NCBI GenBank assembly: GCA_023910605.1
Contig: JAAVVV010000001.1
Location: 3,214,698-3,278,697, forward strand
Source of the DNA: Bosea sp. (in: a-proteobacteria)
GTDB lineage: Bacteria > Pseudomonadota > Alphaproteobacteria > Rhizobiales > Beijerinckiaceae
DNA: 64,000 nucleotides
Direction: 5' to 3'
The translations under genes were made by a program, and so were the position numbers. Position 1 is the first letter of the stretch. Each line of letters opens with the position of its first letter. Below, one piece after another: positions 18,038-25,894 of this stretch. Under the pieces are notes generated by a model that saw only the letters and a program-made list of their open reading frames with translations, was not told where the DNA came from and did not search any database.

Positions 18038-19015
18038 TCAGGGCCTGGGGGCTGCGGCCGGCGCCGGCCGTGCCGGATCCTTGCTGAAAGCCTTGAAGAC
18101 ATGGTCGGGCGACGACGTGTTGTGCTGCGAATGGGTGAGCCGCCCCATCCAGACATCGGTCCCCTGGGCCTTCTGGAAATCGAGGATGTGCTCTTCGCGC
18201 CAGCGCCTGGCGCCGGGCTCGCGCACGGCGATGCGCGACACATCATTGTTGAAGTCCGTCACATACATCGAGCGCAGCGCCGCGAATGCCTTGCCGCCAG
18301 CTACCGGCCTATCGAGCACGGCGTCGAGGACCATCCGGTTCTCGTCCACACTCTCCAGCTTGAGCGAGCCGTTGGAGCCGTCCTTGAAGGCGAGCTTGAA
18401 TTCGAGCGTCTTGGGGTCGAACTCGATCTCGCGGATATTGACCACGGGCCGCCCTTCGGTCTCGACAGGGCCGAACAGGAAGGACGAGCCATAGGCGCTG
18501 AAGTTCAGATGCGCAGGCGGCATTGGCCGGGCACGCCAGTATCCATCCTGTGGATAGACCACGAGCACCTCATAGGACTTGTCCTTGCCGAGCTTCCACA
18601 GTTGCACGAGGTGCAGGCCCTTCTCGACCCGATCCCCGACCTTGAAGGTGGTGTCCGCCGGGCGCCAGAAGCTGGGAAAGGTGTAGCCCACCAGCCAGTA
18701 CTCGATGCTCTCGTAGAAGGTCACGCGCCGGGGCGGAACGGGCGGCTTGAACACAGGATCCCCTGTCATGTCGCAGGCGGTCCAGTCGGCCTCCCAGTTA
18801 TCCTTCACCAGCCCGCCGATATAGGGCGGGTGAGCGGCCTCGATTCGGAAGCGCCGCACCTCGGGCGAGGTCGTCTTGATCGTGATGTTGTCCTTCTCCG
18901 CGCACAGCACCGGCTCGGATTCATTGGTGACGGTCACGGGCACCGCGTCGAGCGAAGCGGCGAAGGCCGAGGCGCCGAAGGCGAGTGCAGCGAATGTTGC
19001 GCTGATGCGGAGCAT
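18038..19015 (-). CDS. Secreted protein of unknown function
   Basis: This is a 325-residue protein with a cleavable signal peptide (MLRISATFAALAFGASAFAA). The mature part is beta-rich and polar, with VTVTNESEPVLCAEKDNITI near the start and a pair of Cys residues that could form a disulfide, then FYESIEYWLVGYTFPSFWRP and a Pro/Ala-rich C-terminus. I do not recognise the family. It would be periplasmic. It stands alone, upstream of glk and downstream of the FkbM-opgH pair on the same strand, with gaps of about 106 and 129 bases. Confidence 0.75.
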   Translation of the reverse strand: MLRISATFAALAFGASAFAASLDAVPVTVTNESEPVLCAEKDNITIKTTSPEVRRFRIEAAHPPYIGGLVKDNWEADWTACDMTGDPVFKPPVPPRRVTFYESIEYWLVGYTFPSFWRPADTTFKVGDRVEKGLHLVQLWKLGKDKSYEVLVVYPQDGYWRARPMPPAHLNFSAYGSSFLFGPVETEGRPVVNIREIEFDPKTLEFKLAFKDGSNGSLKLESVDENRMVLDAVLDRPVAGGKAFAALRSMYVTDFNNDVSRIAVREPGARRWREEHILDFQKAQGTDVWMGRLTHSQHNTSSPDHVFKAFSKDPARPAPAAAPRP

Positions 19016-19144
19016 GGGTCAGGTCCAATCCGTTCTGGTGTCATCTCCGCCGCGCCGCAGGCGCGGAAAAGGGATCTATGGGCCGAGGAAACTGGTGGTT
19101 CCCCTTCCCGTCCCAAACGGGCCGCAGGGGATGACGCCGACGAC

Positions 19145-19906
19145 CTATGTCAGCACCGCGTAGACATCGCCGGAATTGGCGTCGTGCGGCAATGCGGCAA
19201 TATGCACGTCCATCTCGGCGGCCGAGACGAAGCCGGGAAATGTCAGTTCCTGGCTTTCTCCCAGCGCGAGGTTGAAGCGGTAGGGCCCCAGCGCCTCCAG
19301 GCGCGCGATGCAGGCGGCCGCCACGTCTTTCTGGATGGTGGTGAACTCGAAGGAAAGCGCCCTGACCGGCCTTGAGAGCCCCTCGAGCACGCCAAGCTCG
19401 AAGCCCTCGACATCGACCTTGATGAAGGCCGGCTCGCCATGTTCGGCGATCAGTCTGTCCAGCGTGACGCACGGCACGGTGACGGACCGGTCCCAGACCT
19501 GCCCTTCCCAGCCGTTCGCCCCTTCGGCGGCGCTGACGAAAGCGTCGGACGCGGTCGAGACCGTGGGATTGGCGCTGTTGATGCGGAGCACCACCTCGCC
19601 CTCGGCCGGGCCGCAGGCCGCCTGCACGAGTGTGATGGAGGCATCCCGCCCATGGATCAGCCGGATGGCGCGCGCGCAGCCCGGCTGCGGCTCCAGCGCC
19701 ACGACCCGCGCCCCAAGGCGGCGGAACGACGAGATCCGGTCCCCGACATGGCTGCCGATATCGAAGGCGAGTTCGCCCTGCTTCACGAAGCGCGCATAGA
19801 GCGCGTCCATGGCGGGCTGGCGGCTCTTGTCGCCATGATAGACGCGGAGCGAACGGCGCAGGGACTTCGCCGTGCCCTTGGGCAGGATGGCAGGGGAAAG
19901 GCTCAT
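19145..19906 (-). CDS. FkbM family methyltransferase
   Basis: This is a 253-residue SAM-dependent methyltransferase of the FkbM family. ELAFDIGSHVGDRISSFRRL is the SAM-binding motif I, RVVALEPQPGC the acidic motif II, and FIKVDVEGFELGVLEGL the FkbM hallmark. It methylates a hydroxyl group of an unknown acceptor, often a glycan or glycolipid. ATG 19906 overlaps the opgH stop by four bases, so the two are translationally coupled. That makes a role in modifying the glucan made by OpgH plausible, though unproven. Confidence 0.87.
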   Translation of the reverse strand: MSLSPAILPKGTAKSLRRSLRVYHGDKSRQPAMDALYARFVKQGELAFDIGSHVGDRISSFRRLGARVVALEPQPGCARAIRLIHGRDASITLVQAACGPAEGEVVLRINSANPTVSTASDAFVSAAEGANGWEGQVWDRSVTVPCVTLDRLIAEHGEPAFIKVDVEGFELGVLEGLSRPVRALSFEFTTIQKDVAAACIARLEALGPYRFNLALGESQELTFPGFVSAAEMDVHIAALPHDANSGDVYAVLT

Positions 19907-21729
19907 GTGCGCGCAGCCTTGAGCACGGCTGCGACCTCGGGCGGCGCGCTCACATCCTCCGGTATAGCGCACAGGCCCGTGCGCTGGAACCAGCGCCCGA
20001 GCGTGGGCGACGCGGTGAACACCGCGAACGGCACGGCCAGCACATAGCCCGCCAGCAACGGCATGGCCCACCACATCACCTTGGGCGACAGCAGCCAGAG
20101 CGCGCCGATGACATAGGCGCCGAACAGAAGATGCGGCCAGAGCCCCTGGAGCGCCGTCATCACCGAGAGCGACTGCGCATCGCGCGACTGCCCGTTCCAG
20201 CCGATGCGTGATTTGCCGAAGGCGAGGCCGATCATGAAGATCGTGGTGCGGAAGGTCGAGACGGCGCCCTGGAGGAAGGAGAACACCAGTTCGATCGCGG
20301 CCGATGCGAGGAAGCGGGCCGTGCCGCCCCAGCGGGCCGTGCCGCCTTTCGTGAGCAGGATGTCGGCCGCGCCGGCGAATTTGGGCGACAGATACATCAC
20401 GAAGAACAGCACATAGAGGAAGGCGGCGAGGCCGGAGGGGTAGAAAGCCAGCCCCTTGTCCTCGATGACCTTGAGCGGCAGCAGCGCGATCATCAGCGTC
20501 CAGGCCGGCAGGCCGACGAACATCAGCACGGCCCAGACAAGCTGGAACCGGCTCATCGGCTTGAGCCCCGGCAGATCGAGCAGCTTGAGATATTGCAGGT
20601 TGCCCAGGCACCAGCGCAGGTCGCGCTTGGCGAATTCGAGCATGGTCGGCGGGTTCTCCTCCCACGATCCGCCTTCGATCGGATGGACGCGGACCTCATA
20701 GCCGGCGCGGCGCATCAGCGTGGCCTCGACCTGGTCATGGCTCATCACATGCCCGCCAAGCGGCGGCCCGCCCGGCAGCACCGGCAGGTGGCAGGCATCG
20801 CGGAAGGGCGCGATCCGCACGAAGGCATTATGGCCCCAGAAGGGTCCGCAATCGCCCACCCACCAGGCCTGGCCCATGGTGTAGGAGCGCATGCCCTGCC
20901 GCATGCCGAACTGGAAGATGCGGGCGAATGCGCTCGACGAGGGCATGCCGACCACGAGGCTCTGGAGGATGCCGAGCTTCGGGTGGGCCTGCATCATCCG
21001 CGTGTAGGCGACGATGGCATCGCCCGACATCAGGCTGTCGGCGTCGAGCGGCAGCATCAATTCGTAGCGGTCGCCCCAGCGCTCGCAGAAATCGCGGACA
21101 TTGCCGGCCTTGTATCCGGTGTTGTCCGTGCGGCGGCGGTAGACGATGCGGCTGGGATCGCCCGTTTCGGCGGCCCAGGCGGCGGCAAGCTCTTCCTCGC
21201 GCGCGGCGACGGCTTTGTCATTGGTGTCCGAGAGCAGGAAGTAGTCATAAGCTGCGCCATAGCCGGTGGCGTCCACGCTGGCCTTGACGGTACGCAGCCG
21301 GAAGATGGCGCGGGCCGGGTCCTCGTTGCGCAGCGTCATGAAGATCGCCGTGCGCAGCGTGAGCGGCGCGTCGATGTCGCCCGCATCCGCGAAGGGCGCG
21401 ACACGCCCGACGCCGTCCTTCACGCCATGCAGCAGCCACAGGCCGATGACGGCGTTCCAAAAGCCCAGCACCGTCCAGGGCGCGCCGAAGGCGAAGGCCA
21501 CGAAGATGATCGCGTCGATCACCGTCCAGCCGCCCGCCGCCAGCACCAACGAGAGGCCCCACATCATGGCGCCATAGGTGGCGACGTTGAGCGCGAGCAC
21601 GGTCAGCCGCCGGCGCGTCATCTCGGAGCGGCGCTGGAGCCCGGCCGGCGTCAACCCGTCGGCTCGCTCCGGCGCAGGCTTCACAGGGGCCTCGGCCGTG
21701 AAATTCAGGGGCTCGGGGCGCTGGTTCAT
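19903..21729 (-). CDS. opgH: Glucans biosynthesis glucosyltransferase OpgH (MdoH)
   Basis: This is a 608-residue GT2 membrane glucosyltransferase. The start ATG 21729 gives MNQRPEPLNF, a polar cytoplasmic segment, two helices (about residues 40-100), and then the catalytic domain. That domain has TNDKAVAAREEELAAAW, the DADS motif near residue 230, FWGHNAFVRIAPF, HDQVEATLMRRAGYEV and the RDLRWCLGNLQYL motif (QxxRW-like). A block of C-terminal helices follows. OpgH makes the beta-glucan backbone of osmoregulated periplasmic glucans from UDP-glucose. The periplasmic partner opgG is not in the window. It is shorter than the E. coli protein, which has a longer N-terminus. Confidence 0.9.
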   Translation of the reverse strand: MNQRPEPLNFTAEAPVKPAPERADGLTPAGLQRRSEMTRRRLTVLALNVATYGAMMWGLSLVLAAGGWTVIDAIIFVAFAFGAPWTVLGFWNAVIGLWLLHGVKDGVGRVAPFADAGDIDAPLTLRTAIFMTLRNEDPARAIFRLRTVKASVDATGYGAAYDYFLLSDTNDKAVAAREEELAAAWAAETGDPSRIVYRRRTDNTGYKAGNVRDFCERWGDRYELMLPLDADSLMSGDAIVAYTRMMQAHPKLGILQSLVVGMPSSSAFARIFQFGMRQGMRSYTMGQAWWVGDCGPFWGHNAFVRIAPFRDACHLPVLPGGPPLGGHVMSHDQVEATLMRRAGYEVRVHPIEGGSWEENPPTMLEFAKRDLRWCLGNLQYLKLLDLPGLKPMSRFQLVWAVLMFVGLPAWTLMIALLPLKVIEDKGLAFYPSGLAAFLYVLFFVMYLSPKFAGAADILLTKGGTARWGGTARFLASAAIELVFSFLQGAVSTFRTTIFMIGLAFGKSRIGWNGQSRDAQSLSVMTALQGLWPHLLFGAYVIGALWLLSPKVMWWAMPLLAGYVLAVPFAVFTASPTLGRWFQRTGLCAIPEDVSAPPEVAAVLKAART

Positions 21730-21825
21730 CTGGGGCTCATGGACGATATGTGAGGGACGCTGCGACGATGGACCTGCGGGCGGTTGTGCCCCACATAGGG
21801 CGCAACCGCGCTTTGGACGAATCCC

Positions 21826-22815
21826 TTGACGACTGCAACTTCGGCACGCCCCATCGAGACCCGATCGCTCTGGTATGTCGGCCCGCGTGAATGCGCCCTG
21901 AATGCCGAGAGCCTCACGCCCGGCCCCGGCGAGGCGGTGGTTCGCACCCTGTTCAGCGGCATCAGCCGCGGCACCGAGCGCCTCGTCTTCGAGGGCCGGG
22001 TTCCGGCCTCCGAGCATGAGCGCATGCGCGGTCCCGGAATGGCTGGCGCCTTCCCGTTCCCCGTGAAATACGGCTACTGCGCCGTCGGCGTCGTCGAAGC
22101 GGGCCCGCAGGACCTGGTCGGCCGGCGCGTCTTCGCGCTGCATCCGCACCAGGGCCATTTCGCGATGCCTCCGGACCGGCTCACGGTGTTGCCCGAGACC
22201 CTGCCGTCCCGCCGCGCCGTGCTGGCGGCGAACATGGAGACGGCGCTGAACGCGCTGTGGGATTCAGGCGCCGGCCCGGGCGACCGCATCGCGATGGTCG
22301 GGGCGGGCGTGGTGGGCCTGCTCGTCGCCAGCATCGCCGCCCGGCTGCCGGGCGCAGACGTCACGATCATCGACCCGGACGCAAGCCGAGCCCCCCTCGC
22401 CGGCGCTCTGGGCTGCGCCTTCGCGAACAGCGCGGCCGGCCTCGCCGATTGCGACGTGGTGTTCCATGCATCCGCAAGCGCCGCAGGGCTCAACGCCGCC
22501 ATCGGACTTGCAGGCTTCGAGGGGACCATCGTGGAGTTGAGCTGGCACGGCGCGGGCGAGACGCCTGTGGCGCTGGGTGGAGCCTTCCATTCGCGCCGGC
22601 TCAGGCTCGTCTCCAGCCAGGTCGGCCATATCGCGCCCTGCCGCCGCGCCCGCTGGAGCTATGCGCGCCGCATGGCCAAGGCGCTGGACCTGCTGGATGA
22701 CGCGCGCCTCGATGCGCTCATCACCGACGACATCCCCTTTGCCGAGGCGCCCGCGCGCCTGCCCGCGCTCTTCGCGCCGGGCGCTGCGGGCCTCACCGCC
22801 GTTCTCGTCCACTGA
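21826..22815 (+). CDS. MDR dehydrogenase without catalytic zinc ligands (BchC-like)
   Basis: This is a 329-residue medium-chain dehydrogenase/reductase. The GroES-like N-terminal half has RTLFSGISRGTERLVFEGR, where zinc alcohol dehydrogenases carry a Cys ligand; here the position is Ser/Gly. The style resembles bacteriochlorophyllide dehydrogenase BchC and related proteins. The Rossmann motif is VGAGVVGLLVASIAA followed by TIIDPD, which favours NAD. First gene of a plus-strand operon with a PTPS-like gene (11-base gap), a glycosyltransferase and a methyltransferase. The product is unknown. It is divergent from opgH. Confidence 0.8.
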   Translation: MTTATSARPIETRSLWYVGPRECALNAESLTPGPGEAVVRTLFSGISRGTERLVFEGRVPASEHERMRGPGMAGAFPFPVKYGYCAVGVVEAGPQDLVGRRVFALHPHQGHFAMPPDRLTVLPETLPSRRAVLAANMETALNALWDSGAGPGDRIAMVGAGVVGLLVASIAARLPGADVTIIDPDASRAPLAGALGCAFANSAAGLADCDVVFHASASAAGLNAAIGLAGFEGTIVELSWHGAGETPVALGGAFHSRRLRLVSSQVGHIAPCRRARWSYARRMAKALDLLDDARLDALITDDIPFAEAPARLPALFAPGAAGLTAVLVH

Positions 22816-22826
22816 AGGAAACCGCC

Positions 22827-23228
22827 ATGTTCTCCGTTGAAGTCCGCGACCGCATCATGATCGCCCATTCCCTGCCCGATCCGTTCTTCGGGCCCGCCCA
22901 GAACATGCATGGCGCCACCTTCGTGGTGGATGTCGCCTTCTACCGCGAGGAGATGACGAAGCAGAATGTCGTTGTCGACATCGGCGCCGCGCTCGACGTG
23001 CTGAACAAGACGCTGAAGCCCCTCGCCTACCAGAACCTCGATACTCTCCCGCAGTTCAGGGGCGTGCTCACCACCACCGAGTTCCTCTGCAAGCACATCT
23101 TCGACGAGATCGCCAAGGCGGCCCGCGATGGCGCGCTGGGCGAGGACGGGCGCGGCCTCGCCAGGATCAGGGTGACGCTGCACGAGACGGACCTCGCCCG
23201 CGCCGCCTATGAGGGTCATCTGGCGTGA
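22827..23228 (+). CDS. 6-pyruvoyltetrahydropterin synthase/QueD-like protein with altered active site
   Basis: This is a 133-residue member of the PTPS/QueD fold family: MFSVEVRDRIMIAHSLP start, VVVDIGAALDVLN in the middle (the V.DF..L motif), LTTTEFLCKHIFDEI (the PT.E...) and the C-terminal VTLHETDLARAAYEG with the conserved Glu. The zinc and catalytic block differs: canonical C-x3-HGHxY reads AQNMHGATF here, so the Cys nucleophile and one His zinc ligand are missing. The first His (MIAHS) is kept. Activity may be altered or lost. It overlaps the next gene by four bases. Confidence 0.82.
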   Translation: MFSVEVRDRIMIAHSLPDPFFGPAQNMHGATFVVDVAFYREEMTKQNVVVDIGAALDVLNKTLKPLAYQNLDTLPQFRGVLTTTEFLCKHIFDEIAKAARDGALGEDGRGLARIRVTLHETDLARAAYEGHLA

Positions 23229-24277
23229 CCATGATCGCCTTCGCGATTCCGGGCGATCTGGGCCGGCCCACCGGCGGCTATGCCTATGACAGGCATGTGC
23301 TGCGCCTTCTGCCCGAATGCGGCGTGTCGGTGCGCCATGTGCCGCTGCCCGGCTCCTGGCCCGAGCCGAGCGAGCCGGACATGGCGGAAACCAGCCGGCT
23401 GCTTCTCGAACAGGATTGGCGCAGCCCGCTGCTGATCGACGGTCTCGCCTACGGCGCCTTCCCGACCGGCATGGCAGCGGGGCTGGCCGGGCGCGTCGTG
23501 GCGCTGTGCCATCATCCGCTGTGCCTGGAGACCGGCATGGCGCCCGCGCGCGCATCCGTGCTGCGCCGGCTCGAGACGGCTGCACTGGGCTATGCCGCTG
23601 CCGTCATCGTGACAGGGGAAGCGACGCGCGATCTTCTGGTCGCTGAATTCAGCGTGCCGGCCGGGCGAGTAACCGTTGCCGAACCCGGCGTGGAGCCCGC
23701 GGCCCGCGCGGCCGAAACCCCGTTCGGCCAGCCGCTCCGGCTGCTGGCCGTGGGCTCGATCATTCCCCGCAAGGGCTATGATCTGCTCATCGACGCGCTG
23801 GCCCCGCTCGCAGGCCTGCCCTGGACGCTGCGCATCATCGGCGCCGCCGATCCGGGCTCGCCGCTGCTTGCCGCCCTGCGCGTCCAGGCCAGCGCCGCCG
23901 GCCTGGGCGACAGGGTGTCATTCCTGGGCGCGATGAGCGACGCCGAACTCGATGACCATTACCGCTCAAGCGACATCTTCGTCATGGCGTCGCATTACGA
24001 AGGTTTCGGCATGGTGCTGACCGAAGCGCTGGCGCGCGGCCTGCCCATCGTCACAACCCGCTGCGGCGCGGCCGCGCACGCGCTGCCCGCCCGCGCCGCG
24101 CAGGTGACCGCGCCCGGAGACGTGGGCGAACTGACCGGCGCGCTCGCCTACCTGATCGGCGATTCGAGCGCGCGGCAACGCCATGCCGACGCCGCTTGGG
24201 AAGCCGCCGCCAGCCTGCCGCGCTGGCGCGACACCGCCCGCATGATCGCTGATGTCTGCCGCAGCCTGCACAGTTAA
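23225..24277 (+). CDS. GT4 family glycosyltransferase
   Basis: This is a 350-residue GT-B fold glycosyltransferase. The C-terminal half has LAVGSIIPRKGYDLLIDAL and the retaining E-x7-E region EGFGMVLTEALARGLPIVTT, which bind the nucleotide sugar. GTG 23225 overlaps the PTPS-like stop; ATG 23231 two codons later is an alternative. The acceptor is unknown. Its placement between a PTPS-like gene and a methyltransferase suggests glycosylation of a small molecule, perhaps a pterin or related compound. No membrane segment is seen. Confidence 0.85.
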   Translation: MTMIAFAIPGDLGRPTGGYAYDRHVLRLLPECGVSVRHVPLPGSWPEPSEPDMAETSRLLLEQDWRSPLLIDGLAYGAFPTGMAAGLAGRVVALCHHPLCLETGMAPARASVLRRLETAALGYAAAVIVTGEATRDLLVAEFSVPAGRVTVAEPGVEPAARAAETPFGQPLRLLAVGSIIPRKGYDLLIDALAPLAGLPWTLRIIGAADPGSPLLAALRVQASAAGLGDRVSFLGAMSDAELDDHYRSSDIFVMASHYEGFGMVLTEALARGLPIVTTRCGAAAHALPARAAQVTAPGDVGELTGALAYLIGDSSARQRHADAAWEAAASLPRWRDTARMIADVCRSLHS

Positions 24278-24287
24278 GGACCTGCCC

Positions 24288-25124
24288 ATGAGCTTTTCCC
24301 CCGAATGGCTGGCGCTGCGTGAGCCGGTCGATCACCGCTCGGTCAACCCGGCGCTTGCTGCCCATGTGGCCGAAAGGTTCGGCGGCACGGACCACATCTC
24401 GATCATGGATCTGGGCTGCGGCGCCGGCTCGAACCTGCGCGGAAGCCATCGTCTCTTTGGAGACAGCCAGCACTGGACGCTGGTGGATTATGACGCCTCC
24501 CTGCTGGCGGCAGCCCGTGCCCGCCTTGCCCTCTGGGCCGACGAGGCGCAAGAGGCCGGCGAGGAGCTGCTGCTCAGCAAGGACGGCAAGCGGCTGATGG
24601 TGGACTTCCGCCAGATCGACCTCAACGCCGATCTCGAGCGCGTTCTGGACTGGCGGCCCGATCTGGTGACGGCCGCAGCGCTGTTCGACCTTGTCTCCCC
24701 CTCCTGGGTCGATCGCTTTGCAGCGGCGATGGCCCGGCGCGCGCTGCCGCTCTATACGGTGCTGACCTATGACGGCCGCGAGCAATGGGAGCCGCCCCAC
24801 GGCGCGGATGCGGCCATGGTCGCGGCATTTCACGCGCATCAGCACACCGACAAGGGCTTTGGCCCGGCCGCCGGCCCCGATGCCTGCGCGGTGATGGAAA
24901 AGGCCTTCAAGGCTGTGGGCCATCATGTCTGGACAGGCGACAGCCCGTGGCTCATGACCGATGCGGATGGCGGCCTCGTCGCGCAGCTCACGGACGGGAT
25001 CGCGCGGGCCGTGCGCGAGACGGGGCGCGTGCCCGAGGCGGAGGTCGCATCATGGCTCGCCGCCAAGGCCACGGCGCGCCGCGGCCTTGTGGGTCACCTT
25101 GACCTCCTTGCCTGCCCGGCCTGA
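24288..25124 (+). CDS. Class I SAM-dependent methyltransferase
   Basis: This is a 278-residue methyltransferase. Motif I is SIMDLGCGAGSNLRG and the acidic motif II is WTLVDYDAS. DLVTAAALFDLVSPSWVDRF corresponds to motif IV, and a 100-residue C-terminal part with WEPPHGADAAMVAAFHAHQ follows. ATG 24288 has AAGGA seven bases upstream, which decides the start. It is the last gene of the dehydrogenase-PTPS-GT4 operon, 10 bases after the glycosyltransferase. The substrate is unknown. Confidence 0.85.
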   Translation: MSFSPEWLALREPVDHRSVNPALAAHVAERFGGTDHISIMDLGCGAGSNLRGSHRLFGDSQHWTLVDYDASLLAAARARLALWADEAQEAGEELLLSKDGKRLMVDFRQIDLNADLERVLDWRPDLVTAAALFDLVSPSWVDRFAAAMARRALPLYTVLTYDGREQWEPPHGADAAMVAAFHAHQHTDKGFGPAAGPDACAVMEKAFKAVGHHVWTGDSPWLMTDADGGLVAQLTDGIARAVRETGRVPEAEVASWLAAKATARRGLVGHLDLLACPA

Positions 25125-25145
25125 AGCGCTGGCGGCAGCCTGTGC

Positions 25146-25703
25146 TCAGCCGCGCTTCGGAAGCATCCGGCGCAGCACGCCATCCTTGCGGATGAAGTGG
25201 TGATGGAGCGCCGCGCCGACATGCATGACGATGAAGGCCACCAGCGCAAAGCCGATGAGCTTGTGAGCGAATAACGCGCGCCCGGCCGCCGCCTGATCGG
25301 GCGAGGTCAGGGCCGGCAGCGAGAACAGGCCGAAGATGTCCAGCGCCGGGAACAGCGAAACGCCCAGCCATCCCGTCAGCGCCATGGCGAACAACAGGAT
25401 ATAGAGCCCCCAGTGATTGAGCGCCGAAACGGTTCTCTGCCACGGCTCTATCGACGCATCCGGCGGCGGCGCGCCCTTCACGAGCCGCCAGGCCAGCCGC
25501 GCGACCATCAGGATAAGGAGGATGAAGCCCGCGAGCTTGTGGCCGGAATACAGCGCGTTGGTCGTGCCGTCCCAGATGTTGCGGTCGCCGCGATCGGACA
25601 TGATCACCCCGACCGGGATCATCACGAACACGAAGCCGGCGGTGAGCCAGTGGAACATCCGGGCTGGCCGGTTGTAGACCTGCTGCGCGGGCCCATCCTG
25701 CAT
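25146..25703 (-). CDS. Cytochrome b561 family protein
   Basis: This is a 185-residue, four-helix cytochrome b561. Heme-ligand histidines lie in RMFHWLTAGFVF (helix 1), YSGHKLAGFILL (helix 2), ALFAHKLIGFALV and VMHVGAALHHHF (helix 4). The family carries two b hemes in the inner membrane and moves electrons between quinol and an acceptor such as superoxide. ATG 25703 has GAGGAGG seven bases upstream and is preferred to the upstream start at 25769. It is convergent with the methyltransferase gene and divergent from ribA. Confidence 0.88.
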   Translation of the reverse strand: MQDGPAQQVYNRPARMFHWLTAGFVFVMIPVGVIMSDRGDRNIWDGTTNALYSGHKLAGFILLILMVARLAWRLVKGAPPPDASIEPWQRTVSALNHWGLYILLFAMALTGWLGVSLFPALDIFGLFSLPALTSPDQAAAGRALFAHKLIGFALVAFIVMHVGAALHHHFIRKDGVLRRMLPKRG

Positions 25704-25894
25704 GCTCGCCTCCTCGATCGGGTTCTCGTCCAGCGCCGCAGCGCGGAACGGTCGATGCCCCCGCGCCAAAGCTGCGCCGCGTTCATGCTCGGTTCAAGCT
25801 CGCAATGGTCTAGGTGCATCCGAACGATGACCGATTGCGTAGATTGGTCAACCCTCCGATCGCGAGCCGGACAATCAGGAAGAATGGTGCTTTG

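Noticed and set aside
17932-18246. N-terminal extension of glucokinase by 105 codons
   Set aside because: It overlaps the upstream secreted-protein gene, and the phosphate-1 motif sits at the expected distance from ATG 17931.
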